Of a stretch of DNA of 64,000 nt, positions 38,345 to 48,859 are shown piece after piece; within the stretch, counting starts at the first letter, position 1; every line of letters begins with the position of its first letter. The translations under genes and the position numbers were made by a program. Under the pieces are notes generated by a model. It was not told the DNA's origin and made no database searches. It saw only the letters and a program-made list of their open reading frames with translations. Source of the stretch: Candidatus Phytoplasma australasiaticum subsp. taiwanense (GTDB lineage Bacteria; Bacillota_I; Bacilli_A; Acholeplasmatales; Acholeplasmataceae); assembly GCA_001307505.2 (NCBI GenBank), contig CP040925.1:1-64000 (forward strand), given 5' to 3'.

Positions 38345-39741
38345 ATGCTTAAAAATAAAACTATTAAGAATATTTATGAAAAGTATTCATTTTACTTAAA
38401 AAAAAAATTTCTATTAATGGTTGGATAAAAAATTGCCGTTTTCAAAAAAAAATTTTTTTCATTGATATTAATGATGGTACTTTTATTGAAGATTTGCAGA
38501 TTATTTGCAAAGATAATGATTTTATTTGTTTGAAAAAAATTAAACATGAACTTAATATTGGAGCTTCTGTTTATGTAGAAGGATTTTTAATGCCTTTAGA
38601 AGATGTTTCTTCTAAATATTTTGAATTAGTTGCTTCTTGTATTGTTGTTTTGGGCTCTAGTTCTATAAAATATCCTATTCAACCAAAACCGCATTCTAAA
38701 GCTTTTTTAAGACAATTGCCTCATTTGCGATTGAGAACAAAACTTTTCGGAGCCGTTTTTAGATTACGAAATACTTTAACCTGTGCTATACATAATTTTT
38801 TTCAACACAAAGGTTTTATTAATATACATACCCCTATCATTACTACTAATGATGGCGAAGGAGCTGGTTCTTTGTTTCAAGTAACGAGTTTTAATCTTCA
38901 AGATTTATCAAATCAAAAAAATCTTGATTTTAAAAAAGATTTTTTTGGAAAACCTGTTTTTTTAGCTGTAACGGGACAATTAGAAGCTGAAGCCTTTGCA
39001 ACAGCTTTAAATAAAGTTTATACTTTTTCTCCTACTTTTAGAGCAGAAAAATCTAATACTTCTCGTCATATTTCCGAATTTTGGATGATTGAAGCAGAAA
39101 TGGCATTTTGTGATTTATCATATAATATTGTTTTAGTTCAACAAATGTTGCAATATGTTATTAAATTTTGTTTACAAAAAAATAAATTTGATTTAGATTT
39201 TTTTGAAAAAAATATTGAACCCGGTTTAATTAGTCGATTGAATTATGTTGTTAATCTTAAAGAGTTCCCTCAAATTACTTATAAAGAAGCTATGAATATC
39301 CTTAATAAAAGTTCATATGATTTTGAACAAAAACCTATTTATGGTGAAGATTTATCTACAGAACATGAAAAATATTTGACAGAAGTTATTTTTAAAAAAC
39401 CTATTTTTGTAACTAACTGGCCTAAAAATATTAAAGCTTTTTATATGCGTAATAATTCTGATAATGAAACGGTTGCGGCTATGGATTTATTAGTTCCGAA
39501 AGTAGGAGAATTAGTAGGCGGTTCTCAAAGAGAGGAAAGATTTGAAGTTTTACAAGATAAAATGAAAGAAATGCAAATAAATAAAATAGATTTAGACTGG
39601 TATTTAGATTTGCGTCGTTTTGGTAGTTGCATTCATTCTGGATTTGGCTTAGGGTTTGAACGAATGCTACTTTATTTAACGGGTTTAGATAATATAAGGG
39701 ATGTTATTGCCTTTCCTAGAAGTTATTATAATATTTCTTAA
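38345..39741 (+). CDS. asnS: Asparaginyl-tRNA synthetase with an apparent poly(A) frameshift
   Basis: Charges tRNA-Asn. The main frame (38494-39741, or from after 38398) has class II motifs: [65 protein letters not shown] (motif 2), and C-terminal [19 protein letters not shown] (motif 3). The N-terminal OB domain is also encoded. An ATG at 38345 opens [14 protein letters not shown], and [19 protein letters not shown] follows in a different frame. The junction is an A10 run at 38398-38407; 11 (or 8) A would join them. It is either a lesion, a sequencing error, or a slippage site. Starting at TTG 38494 would lose about 50 residues of the anticodon-binding domain. Confidence 0.85.
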
Positions 39742-39800
39742 TATTTCTTTTTTACAAAAAAGTCTAAAAAAAACAAAATAAAAGAGGTTATATAAAAAAT

Positions 39801-40898
39801 ATGTTTATTAAAATGTCAAATGTTTCTAAAGTTTTTGTTAATAAACATAATCGTAAAAAAACTTTCGCAGTTAAAAATATTAATTTAGAAATAAAAAAAG
39901 GAGAATTAGTGAGTATTTTAGGACCTTCAGGTTGTGGTAAATCGACTATTCTTTATATCATAGCAGGTTTAATTTCAGTTACTGAAGGTAATATTTTTTT
40001 TGATAATATTGATGTTACAAAAGTTCCTCCAGAAAAAAGAGGTGTCGGTTTGGTATTTCAAAATTATTCTTTGTATCCTCATATGACTGCACGTCAAAAT
40101 ATTACATTCCCTTTACAAAACTTAAAAGTATCTTCTGAGAAAATTCAAGAAGAATTAGATAAAATTTCTGCTTTAACATCTACTAGTGACTATTTAGATA
40201 AAATGCCTTTTGAATTATCCGGGGGTCAACAACAACGTGTAGCTATAGCTAGGGCTTTAATTAAGTATTCTGGTATTTTATTGTTAGACGAAGCTTTATC
40301 TAATTTAGATACTCATTTGCGTATTAGAATGAGAGATGAAATACGAAAAATACAGATTAAAACTAATGTAACAGCTGTTTTAGTAACTCATGATCAAGAA
40401 GAGGCCATGTATATGAGTGATAAAATTTATGTTATGAATAAAGGTACTATTCAACAAGTAGGTACCCCGTATGAAATTTATAATAATCCTGTTAATTTGT
40501 TTGTAGCTTCTTTTTTAGGTGTTCCTCTTATTTCTGTTTTTCATGGCATATTGAATCGTGGTAATTTAAAAATAGGTGAAAATGTGATCTTACAAGATCA
40601 ACGTTTTCAATCATTTGATAATAAAGAAGTTTATGTGGCTATTAGGCCTGAGGGTTATGAATTAAAAAAAGATGGAATTTTTGAAATCGAAGGTATAGCT
40701 TTGGAAAATTTAGGTCGTGAATTAGTTTTATTGGCTAAAAAAAATGAATCCATTCATAAAACGTTTCAAATTATTATACCTACTTATCAACAAACACAAT
40801 TAAAAGCTGATCAAATTAATAAACAAAAAATTCGTTTTGATATTAAAAAAAATAAATTATTTGTTTTTGATAAAATTAATGAAAATAGGATTTTTTAA
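39801..40898 (+). CDS. Carbohydrate-type ABC transporter ATP-binding protein (MalK/UgpC-like)
   Basis: 365 residues. Nucleotide-binding domain: Walker A LGPSGCGKST near 40, Q-loop VFQNYSLYPHMT, signature LSGGQQQRVAIARAL, Walker B ILLLDEALSNLD, H-loop VTHDQEEAM. A C-terminal ~130-residue TOBE-like domain with VAIRPEGYEL is typical of MalK/UgpC. Energises the two permeases and binding protein that follow on the same strand. Substrate probably a sugar or glycerol-phosphate; unknown in detail. Confidence 0.93.
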   Translation: MFIKMSNVSKVFVNKHNRKKTFAVKNINLEIKKGELVSILGPSGCGKSTILYIIAGLISVTEGNIFFDNIDVTKVPPEKRGVGLVFQNYSLYPHMTARQNITFPLQNLKVSSEKIQEELDKISALTSTSDYLDKMPFELSGGQQQRVAIARALIKYSGILLLDEALSNLDTHLRIRMRDEIRKIQIKTNVTAVLVTHDQEEAMYMSDKIYVMNKGTIQQVGTPYEIYNNPVNLFVASFLGVPLISVFHGILNRGNLKIGENVILQDQRFQSFDNKEVYVAIRPEGYELKKDGIFEIEGIALENLGRELVLLAKKNESIHKTFQIIIPTYQQTQLKADQINKQKIRFDIKKNKLFVFDKINENRIF

Positions 40899-41858
40899 AT
40901 GTTAGAGATTATGGGATATAAAAATCGTAGACATTGGTATTATTTAGCTCCTATGTTGATTTTTTTAACTGTTTTTACTTTTTATCCTTTGGTTAAAAAT
41001 ATTATTATTTCTTTTAATGCTAAATATGATAAATTTAATGATTCTTTTAGTATGAAAATTTCTGATTTTTTTAGTTTTAGTAATTATATTGCCATTTTTA
41101 AAGATATAGATTTTATTTTTGCATTACGAAATACTTTGATTTTGGTTATTATTTGTGTTCCGATATCTATTTTTTTATCTTTAATTATTGCTTTAGCTTT
41201 AAATAGTGTTCGTAATTATGTAGTTCAACATTTTTTTAAAACATTTTTTTTATTACCATTATTATCTAATACCATTATTATGAGTATGATTTTTGGTTCT
41301 TTTTTTTATTATAATACTACTAATTTGATTTCTTATAGACCAGAAGGATTATTTAATTCTTTTTTAGGTTTTTTTGGTATTCGTCCGCAACCTTGGATTA
41401 ACATCGCTGCTCCTTATTCGCATAAAATTTTTGTTTTAGTTTTTTATAATATATGGGCTAGATTACCTTTTAAAATATTTGTTTTTATTTTATCTTTGCA
41501 GGATATTGATAAATCTTATTATGATGCTGCCAAAATCGATGGAGCTTCTAAATTTCGTATTTTAACTAAAATAGTTTTACCATTGCTTGCTCCGATTATT
41601 TTTTATCAATTAATCATTGAAACTTTAATGGTTATCAAAGAGTATGAATCTGTTATAGGTGTTTTCGGGCGAAACGCTAATTATCGAGTACAAACTTTGG
41701 TAGGTTATATTTATAATCAATTATCTAGTTCTCATTATAATTCTTATTCTAAAGGAGCAGCAGCTGCTACGATATTATTATTAATTTCTGTTGTTTTTAC
41801 TACTATGAGTTTTTACATTTCTAAAAAAGAAAATAAATTGATGAAAGTGGATTTGTAA
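40899..41858 (+). CDS. ABC transporter permease (MalF/UgpA-like)
   Basis: 319 residues with about six membrane helices, beginning right after the ATPase stop. It starts YLAPMLIFLTVFTFYPLVKNIIISF, the typical first segment of carbohydrate permeases. The ATPase-coupling EAA loop reads YYDAAKIDGASKFRILTKIVLPLLAPI. ATG 40911 is an alternative start in frame. It pairs with the next permease. Confidence 0.9.
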   Translation: MLEIMGYKNRRHWYYLAPMLIFLTVFTFYPLVKNIIISFNAKYDKFNDSFSMKISDFFSFSNYIAIFKDIDFIFALRNTLILVIICVPISIFLSLIIALALNSVRNYVVQHFFKTFFLLPLLSNTIIMSMIFGSFFYYNTTNLISYRPEGLFNSFLGFFGIRPQPWINIAAPYSHKIFVLVFYNIWARLPFKIFVFILSLQDIDKSYYDAAKIDGASKFRILTKIVLPLLAPIIFYQLIIETLMVIKEYESVIGVFGRNANYRVQTLVGYIYNQLSSSHYNSYSKGAAAATILLLISVVFTTMSFYISKKENKLMKVDL

Positions 41859-41868
41859 TAATTATTGT

Positions 41869-42786
41869 ATGGATATTAGTAAGATTTATCGTTATATAAG
41901 TATAAATGTTTGTAATATTAAACATAAGTTAAGTAAAATTAGTTACTTTATTATTATTAAGTATTTATTTTTGATATTTATTTTGTTATTTTTAACATTT
42001 CCTTTTTATGTTATGGTTATCACTTCTTTGAAAAGTAATGAAGATATTATACAAAATAATTTATTGAGTTGGCCTAAACAAGGTTTACAATTTATTAATT
42101 ATAAAAACGTTTTCGCTATTAAAGATTTTAAATTTTTGAAATATTTTGTTAATACTTGTATTATGGTATCTTTATCGACTTTGGCAGGTACTATTTGTTG
42201 TGTTTTAGCAGCTTTTGCTTTAAGTTTTTTTGTTTTCCCTTTGAAGAGAATTATTTTAATGTTATTATTTTTAGCTATGTCAATTACTAGCGAAACTTTA
42301 GTTTTGACAAATTTTCGTACTGTTTCTAATTGGGGTTTAGTGGATAATGGTAATGGTTCTATTGTTCCTGGTGGCGTTTATTTAGCAATGACTTTTCCTT
42401 ATTTAATCAATGTAGTGCATTTATTTTTGTTAATTCAAACTTTTAAACGCGTACCTAAAGAACTTTATTATACATCTAAAGTTGATGGTATTACGAATTT
42501 TCAATATTTATGTAAAATTTTATTACCTATTACGAAACCTACTGTTATTGTAATTTCTGTTTTCAGGACTATAGCTGCTTGGAATGCTTATGCTTGGCCA
42601 GAATTGGTCGGCGCTAAATTATTAACGAATATGATAAGAAAAATTTTCGATTCAGAAGCTTTTATGGATACTCTTAATCTTCAAATGGCAATTTTTGTTT
42701 TGATTAATTTACCTTTATTATTTTTATTTATTGTATTTAAAAAATATATTATATCTGGAGATAGTCGACGTGGTATTAAAGGTTAA
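41869..42786 (+). CDS. ABC transporter permease (MalG/UgpE-like)
   Basis: 305 residues with about six helices. FPFYVMVITSLKSNEDI near residue 50 is the first-helix signature of the MalG/UgpE half. The EAA loop reads LYYTSKVDGITNFQYLCKILLPITKPTVI. WNAYAWPELV is the family C-terminal motif. Gap of 10 bases to the preceding permease. Confidence 0.9.
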   Translation: MDISKIYRYISINVCNIKHKLSKISYFIIIKYLFLIFILLFLTFPFYVMVITSLKSNEDIIQNNLLSWPKQGLQFINYKNVFAIKDFKFLKYFVNTCIMVSLSTLAGTICCVLAAFALSFFVFPLKRIILMLLFLAMSITSETLVLTNFRTVSNWGLVDNGNGSIVPGGVYLAMTFPYLINVVHLFLLIQTFKRVPKELYYTSKVDGITNFQYLCKILLPITKPTVIVISVFRTIAAWNAYAWPELVGAKLLTNMIRKIFDSEAFMDTLNLQMAIFVLINLPLLFLFIVFKKYIISGDSRRGIKG

Positions 42787-42787
42787 T

Positions 42788-44506
42788 TTGAAATCGAAAA
42801 TTTTAAATATCGGTAATGTGAGCAAAATATTTATTTATTTTGGCACTATTATTGTTTTCATTATAATTTCTAATTCCTTAAGAACTTCTCAAGATAACGA
42901 ATTTTTTATTAAAAAATATGATAATTTAAGGAATTTGGTTAGTAAAAAATTTCAAAATCATAATTCTCAAATTAATTATTTTAAACATCTTAAAAAACCT
43001 GTAGAAATTATTTTTTGGCATACTTTATATCCTAGAGAATTAGAAATTGTTAAAGAGACTATTCGAGAATTTGAAAAACATAATCCTAATATTAAGGTTA
43101 AAGATGTTAATAAGGTTAATTGGGAACAAATTTGTAAAAGCGTGGCTAATTCTTTACCTGTTAACAAACAACCTAATATTGCATTTTCTTATGATGATCA
43201 TATTGAATTTTATTCTAAATCATTTAAAGTGGTACCTTTAGATATTTTCATGGATTATGATGAGGATTTTGGCAAAACCTCAGAATCTAATAATAAATAT
43301 AATTTTTTTCCAGGTTATGCTAAAAAATTAAAATTACCTAACGTATATGATGGACAAGATCATCATTATAGTTTACCATTTGTTAAATCGACAGAAGTTA
43401 TGTTTTATGATAGCGATTTGTTTAAACAATATCGTGATGATTTAAATAAAGTTTTTTATGAAAAACATAAATCCGATTTTAAAGATTCTTGTCAAGAAAT
43501 TATTGATTCTAATGGTAGATTCGATTTTAAAGCTTTAATTAATAATAAAGATTATTTAATTTGGCCTTATTTAGAAACTTTGTGTGCTAAAATTGTATCG
43601 CTTAAACAAGATCCTACTTTTATTCCTATTACATCTGAAAGTCTAGCTAATTTAATTATTATTAGCAATGAACAAAAAGGCATATCTTATCCTAAGGATG
43701 AACATTCAATTAAGAGTTTTTTGTTAGATGAAAATGTAAAAAAAAATATGCAATATTTTAAGGAAAATTTTTATAATAAAGGTTTTTTAACTAGTTCCAA
43801 ATTAATTGGTATTAGTAATAAAGAAATGTTTATGCAACGTAAAACTGGTATGTTTATTACTTCTACTAGACGTTCTGATTTATTACATAATCAAATGTCA
43901 GATTTTAATATAGAGATGACTCCTTTTCCTTGTATGAGTTATACGGATGATTATAAAAATATTATTCAAGGTCCTAATGTTAATTTATTTTATTCAGAAG
44001 ATAATGATAAAATGTTAGCTTCTTGGTTATTTTTAAAATATTTAATGTCTAAGGATGTTTATGTGGATATGTTATTAGGAAAAGGAGGTTTTATTATTAC
44101 TCGAGAAGATGTTTTGAACACCTTAAACGCATTAAAATTAGATTCTGATCCTTCAAAGAATTTTGTTGATGACCAAATCCAAAAATTAGAAAAGATATTA
44201 TTAAGTATACCTTCGCATAGTGATCTTAATAATGAATTAAATGCAAAAATAATTCAAGATAAAAAAAATGGAAGACGCGATTTGTATAAATATAAATCTG
44301 TTAAATTTGCTCAAGAGCATACTTATGATAATAATAAAAAAAATACTTATTTTACTACACCTATTTTTTCTAATGTAGTATTTTTTCGTTCGATATTAAA
44401 TGATTTATTTACAGAAATTTTAGCCCTTGATAATCGAACTATCAATTTAAAGGAAAAAATAAATTTTTTATTTATGGAAGCTTATAAAAGGATTGTCCAT
44501 GATTAA
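42788..44506 (+). CDS. ABC transporter extracellular solute-binding protein
   Basis: 572 residues if translation starts at TTG 42788, two bases after the permease stop, with AAAGG just upstream. A GTG further upstream would overlap the permease. An N-terminal hydrophobic helix (FIYFGTIIVFIIISN) anchors it outside. The mature part starts VEIIFWHTLYPRELEIVKETIREFEKHNPNI, the family 1 (carbohydrate) solute-binding signature, and later FMQRKTGMFITSTRRSDLL and ASWLFLKYLMSK. No lipobox cysteine is visible, so the anchor is a signal-anchor helix. Confidence 0.88.
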   Translation: MKSKILNIGNVSKIFIYFGTIIVFIIISNSLRTSQDNEFFIKKYDNLRNLVSKKFQNHNSQINYFKHLKKPVEIIFWHTLYPRELEIVKETIREFEKHNPNIKVKDVNKVNWEQICKSVANSLPVNKQPNIAFSYDDHIEFYSKSFKVVPLDIFMDYDEDFGKTSESNNKYNFFPGYAKKLKLPNVYDGQDHHYSLPFVKSTEVMFYDSDLFKQYRDDLNKVFYEKHKSDFKDSCQEIIDSNGRFDFKALINNKDYLIWPYLETLCAKIVSLKQDPTFIPITSESLANLIIISNEQKGISYPKDEHSIKSFLLDENVKKNMQYFKENFYNKGFLTSSKLIGISNKEMFMQRKTGMFITSTRRSDLLHNQMSDFNIEMTPFPCMSYTDDYKNIIQGPNVNLFYSEDNDKMLASWLFLKYLMSKDVYVDMLLGKGGFIITREDVLNTLNALKLDSDPSKNFVDDQIQKLEKILLSIPSHSDLNNELNAKIIQDKKNGRRDLYKYKSVKFAQEHTYDNNKKNTYFTTPIFSNVVFFRSILNDLFTEILALDNRTINLKEKINFLFMEAYKRIVHD

Positions 44507-44550
44507 TATAAAAAGGTTTTATTAAATAATTTAGGAGAATATAATAAAAA

Positions 44551-45570
44551 ATGAATCAAAAGGTAGTAGAAATGAATACCAATATGATATCTATTAATCA
44601 TTTAATTCTTCATAATATAAATGAATTTGATATCATTACTATATTTGGGCATAAAAATCCAGATGGAGATTGTTATGGTTCTCAATTAGGATTGAAAGAT
44701 ATTATTCAACAAAGTTTTCCTAATAAACAAGTTTATGCTTTAGGCGAAAATAATCCTATTTTTTCTTTTTTAGGTATAATGGATGAAATTAATGATGATA
44801 TTATAGCTAAATCTTTAGCTATTGTAGTGGATTGCGGAAATACTAATGTAATTAGTGATTTTAGATATAAAATAGCTAAAAAAATTATACGTATTGATCA
44901 TCATTTGATAGGAGATGTTTATGGAGACGAAAAAAATTCTTGGATTGAACCTAATTTTTCTTCTTGTTCGGAAATGATTTATACTTTTAAAGAAATTAAT
45001 AATTTGAAATTGAGTATAAAAGGAGCTTTACCTATTTATATTGGTATGGTCACAGATACGGGTCATTTTCGTTTTGATAGAGTTAATCATAAAACTTTAA
45101 AGATAGTATCTGATTTGTTAAGTTATGGTTTTGATGCTTTTCAAATTGATACCAAAATTACTGTTCAACCCATAAATATATTAAGATTTAAAGGTTATGT
45201 GTGTAGTAATTTTGTTGCTGAGGATGGTTTAATTTATGTCAAAATTACTAATGAAATTATTGAAAAATTTAAGTTAAGATTTGAAGATATAAATAGTGTA
45301 GTTAATATTTTTCACAATATTCAAGATCATCCTGTGTGGTTATTTATAATAGAAAATAAGGTTAATAATTATTGGAAAATAAGTATACGTTCGATAGGTC
45401 CTAAAATAAATCATATTGCTAATAAATTCAATGGTGGTGGTCATTTCCGTGCTTGCGGTATGAATGTGTATAATCAACAAGAGATTGATCAAGTAATTCA
45501 ATTAGCTAAAAATTCTATTAAAGATTATGAACATCAAAGAAACCTAAATATCAAATTATCTAATCAATAA
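44551..45570 (+). CDS. nrnA: DHH-family phosphoesterase (NrnA-like oligoribonuclease/pAp phosphatase)
   Basis: 339 residues. DHH domain metal motifs: FGHKNPDGDCYGSQLGL (D-x-D), AIVVDCGNTN, RIDHHLIGDVYG (DHH), MVTDTGHFRFD. C-terminal DHHA1 domain with FNGGGHFRACGMNV (GGGH). NrnA degrades short oligoribonucleotides and pAp in Firmicutes and Mollicutes. A TTAGGAGAATA ribosome binding site precedes ATG 44551. An intron relic separates it from mnmE. Confidence 0.9.
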   Translation: MNQKVVEMNTNMISINHLILHNINEFDIITIFGHKNPDGDCYGSQLGLKDIIQQSFPNKQVYALGENNPIFSFLGIMDEINDDIIAKSLAIVVDCGNTNVISDFRYKIAKKIIRIDHHLIGDVYGDEKNSWIEPNFSSCSEMIYTFKEINNLKLSIKGALPIYIGMVTDTGHFRFDRVNHKTLKIVSDLLSYGFDAFQIDTKITVQPINILRFKGYVCSNFVAEDGLIYVKITNEIIEKFKLRFEDINSVVNIFHNIQDHPVWLFIIENKVNNYWKISIRSIGPKINHIANKFNGGGHFRACGMNVYNQQEIDQVIQLAKNSIKDYEHQRNLNIKLSNQ

Positions 45571-45585
45571 CTAGTATGATAATAA

Positions 45586-45930
45586 ACCAAAAAGATAATA
45601 ACAGTTCCTTAAAGTAAAGAATAAGGAAATTAAAATAGCGTTTAAAAGCGGATTGTGATGAAGCAGTTAGTCAAAAATGATATTCTAAGGATTAACTTGA
45701 AAGGTCCTAAGAAGCTAAGAAAATTTAATTTGATAAACGTCTATCTTTTAAACTACTGAAACCGAACAATCCAGAAGCTATTGATATTGATATACAATAA
45801 GCCTTATCGGATAGTTTATTAACGAATGAAATATGAAAACTTATTGTTAAAATAAAAAATATCTCCCCTCTAAAGAATTAATTTCGATATTCTTAAAGGT
45901 TAGTTATTAAATTAACCAAAAATCCCATAT
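45586..45930 (+). mobile_element. Truncated group II intron relic (domain I)
   Basis: Aligns with the 5' half of mnmE intron 2: AAAGAATAAGGAA, AAAAGCGG...GTGATGAAG(C/T)AGTTAGTCAA, GATTCTAAGGAT, AAACTACTGAAACCGA(G/A)CA(G/A)TCCAG, GTTATTAAATTAAC. The first ~60 bases and domains II-VI are gone. Occupies most of the nrnA-mnmE gap. Confidence 0.8.
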
Positions 45931-46005
45931 TATAAAAAATAATTGACCATTTGGTTTAAATATTAAAATAAACAAAATAAAAAAATAAATTAAAGTGAGT
46001 AAATA

Positions 46006-48859
46006 ATGTTAAAAGAAGAAACTATTGCAGCTATTGCCACACCTTTAGGTATAGGTAGTATTAGTGTAATTCGTGTAAGCGGAAATAAAGCTATTGAGGG
46101 TATTAATAGTATTTTTAAAGGTATTAAAAAAACTAATTTATTGGAGGTATCCACTCATACCATTCATCATGGTTTTATTTTAAATCATTTAGGCGAAGTT
46201 TTAGATGAAGTGTTAATTTCTATTTTTCGAGCTCCTCAATCGTTTACAGGTGAAGATATTATTGAAATTCAGGCTCACGGAGGAACTTTAATTACTAAAC
46301 TCCTGTTAGAAAGAGTTTTGTCTTTACCATTTTTTAGATTAGCAGAACCAGGTGAATTTAGTAAAAGAGCTTTCTTAAATAAGAAAATCGATTTATTACA
46401 AGCAGAAGCTATTATGGATTTAGGGCGCAAAAGATGCGCATAATTCGGCTATTTAACGCATAGCCTGGAGCGATAATCTCCAGAGGTCACGTAAACACTG
46501 TAAGGTGGGCTTGATTAATTGTCTCGAAAGAGTAATTAATAACAGCAAAAGCACGCAAGCGCGATGAGACGAAATATCTAGTCAATAAGTCGGCGCCAGA
46601 CCAGAAGTTAAGGAGAAGGTGAAAATCCCTAAGCGGTTAAGTAGCGTGGTAATCATTAAACATTCTGGTAAGATATTGACACCAGGATTAGGGAGTATAC
46701 ATAATAAAATTAAATCGTATTATGTAGATTATTAATAAGGTTTTAAATTATTAAAACTTATCTTCCTACACTAATTTCATTAAAATATTGTTATTAATAT
46801 TTTTTATGAATGCTCCAATTGGCAACAATTGTAAACTGCACCTAACACTTCTCGTAGAATTATGTCGTAACTTTGATCTCCCTAAAAGCACCATCAAAGG
46901 GTTAAAACTAACAGCTGTTAGGCTCAAGGGAAAAGCGAAACTTACAGTAGTCGTCAGTTTAATTCTAGAATTGGAATATTTTAGAAGAACCTGACCACGG
47001 CGAAGGGTAATAACCTTTACATGGCGAAAGAGTTTCAATATCTGTAATCAGATATTAGGCGCCGGATGCTTGGAAACTTGCTTGTCCGGTTCTGCGGGGG
47101 GCTAATTGCGAATATGAAAGTTAAATTATCAATGCACTTTCTAAACCGAGTTAATCTATCCCGATATTCATGCTCAAAATGTTCAATTCATTAAATTGGC
47201 TCATGCAGGTTTACAAAAAAAAATATCTAAAACTATCCAAAGTTTAAATAAACAGATTTTAGATTTAATAGTGAGTATAGAAGTAAATATAGATTATCCA
47301 GAATGGGCGCCCAAGAGGCCTAAATATCGTGTGATTTAACCAATCACCAGTGGCGATAACACTGAAAGGTTAAGAATGGTTCTTAAACGAAAGAATAAGG
47401 AATTACAGCAGTTCTTAAAAGCGGGGGTGCGATGAAGTAGTTAGTCAAGAAGACTCCGCCACCAAATGATTCTAAGGATAAGCTTTAAAAGGCCTAAGAA
47501 AAAAAGAAGATGTAAATAAGTTAACCTGTCTCGCAAACTACTGAAACCGAGCAGTCCAGAGCCTATCAATATTATATTCTGGTATTGGATAGTTTATCAA
47601 CGAAAAAAACCTGGAATCTCACCATTGAAAAATGGTTATTTCACCTAAGGAATCAAGGTTGGATATTTAGAGTAACTGGGAGAATCCTAAAGGCAAAGTT
47701 ATTAAATTAACTGATAATGAGATAAAAATCATTAGGCCCAAGGATAAAGCGACTTTTTAGTAGTCGAAGGAGCAAAACTTTATCTGGAAAAGATAAAGAA
47801 AATCGCCCTTCCGGGACGAAGGTTAATGACCTTCATAGGGCGAAAGAAGTCAGTAATTTATTGCAACTAATGGAATGCAACTAATGAAGTGGTGGACACC
47901 AAATTAGTGCTCAAAAGAGGATAAATTATGGCAAGCCGGATGCTTGGAAACTTGCTTGTCCGGTTTAGATGGGGGCTGTTTGTAATAGATATCAAAAATA
48001 CCAATTTTGATATTGAAACGCAAATATTCTATCCATATATGATGATATACCGACTGTTACTAATAATGTTATTTTACCTCAAACTGAATTTTTAATTAAT
48101 AAATTAACAAAAATTTTGGATAATTCTAGTAAAACTCGTTTTCTTAAAGAAGGTATTAAAACTTTAATTTTAGGTAAACCTAATGTAGGAAAATCTAGTC
48201 TTTTAAATAGTTTTTTAGGAGAAGAAAGAGCTATTGTTTCTGATATTCCAGGAACTACAAGAGATTTTTTGGATGTTTATGTGAATGTTAATGGTGTTAA
48301 TTTGCGTTTAATTGATACAGCTGGTATTCATCATACTGAAGATTATTTAGAAAATTTAGGAGTTAATATTGCTAAAAAATTTATTAATGAATCTGAATTA
48401 ATTTTATTATTGTTAGATGTTAATAATATTTTGGAACCTGAAGATATAATTCTATTAAATATGACTAAAAATAAAAATAGAATTATTGTAGGAAGTAAAT
48501 CAGATTTGCCAATTAAGATGAAATTATCATCTGAATTTAAATCACAAATTGTTTTTGTTTCTAATCATACACAAGAAGGGATTGAAAATTTAAAAAAACA
48601 AATTGTAACAAAATTTAATTTGCAAAATATTCAAGAACAAAATTTTGATTATTTGTTTAATCTTCGACAAGTTAATCAACTTAAGCAAGCGGTCTTAGCT
48701 TTGGAAAATATTTTATCTGATGTAAAAAGGAATATGCCTATAGATATACATGTGATTCATTTAAAAGAAGCTTATCAATCTTTGGAAAGTATCTTAGGTA
48801 GTAATTTACAAGATGATTTAATTAATGAATTATTTTCGAAATTTTGTTTGGGTAAATAA
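46006..48859 (+). CDS. mnmE: tRNA modification GTPase MnmE, interrupted by two group II introns
   Basis: Exon join 46006-46422, 47166-47304, 48039-48859 gives 1377 bases = 458 residues plus stop, normal for MnmE. MnmE partners MnmG in U34 modification. The N-terminal TrmE domain ([60 protein letters not shown]) is exon 1. Exon 2 supplies the helical part ending NIDYPE. Exon 3 continues YDDIPTV and carries the G domain ([34 protein letters not shown]) and C-terminal FCLGK. Codon TAT is split by intron 2. Without splicing, only truncated exon 1 and a free-standing G-domain fragment could be made. Confidence 0.93.
46423..47165 (+). mobile_element. Group II intron 1 of mnmE (ORF-less)
   Basis: 743 bases. 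5' end GGGCGCAAAAG, an unusual form of GUGYG. Domain V at about 47059-47092 (GCGCCGGATGCTTGG-AAAC-TTGCTTGTCCGGTTC, shown in two parts) has a CGC triad. Domain VI ends CTATCCCGAT. Domain IV is reduced to a perfect hairpin, AATATCTG/CAGATATT, at 47037-47056. Removal joins GATTTA to ATTCAT in frame. It shares long near-identical blocks with the inner intron at 59142. No maturase ORF. Confidence 0.9.
47305..48038 (+). mobile_element. Group II intron 2 of mnmE (ORF-less)
   Basis: 734 bases, a different intron family from intron 1 in domain I but with the same GGGCGC start and CTATCCATAT end. Domain V at about 47933-47967 has an AGC triad and stem CCGGATGC...TTGTCCGG. Removal joins GAAT to ATGATGAT, restoring codons GAA TAT GAT GAT. 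Relics at 45586, 29792 and 52048 derive from this type. No ORF. Confidence 0.9.

Noticed and set aside
46766-47038. Minus-strand ORF of 90 residues, with a near-identical copy at 59495-59764
   Set aside because: Both lie antisense inside the conserved domains of group II introns; identity reflects RNA structure and common descent, not a protein family.
48116-48859. Stand-alone GTPase gene starting at 48116
   Set aside because: It is exon 3 of mnmE; reading frame continues upstream to the intron 2 border and no ribosome binding site precedes 48116.
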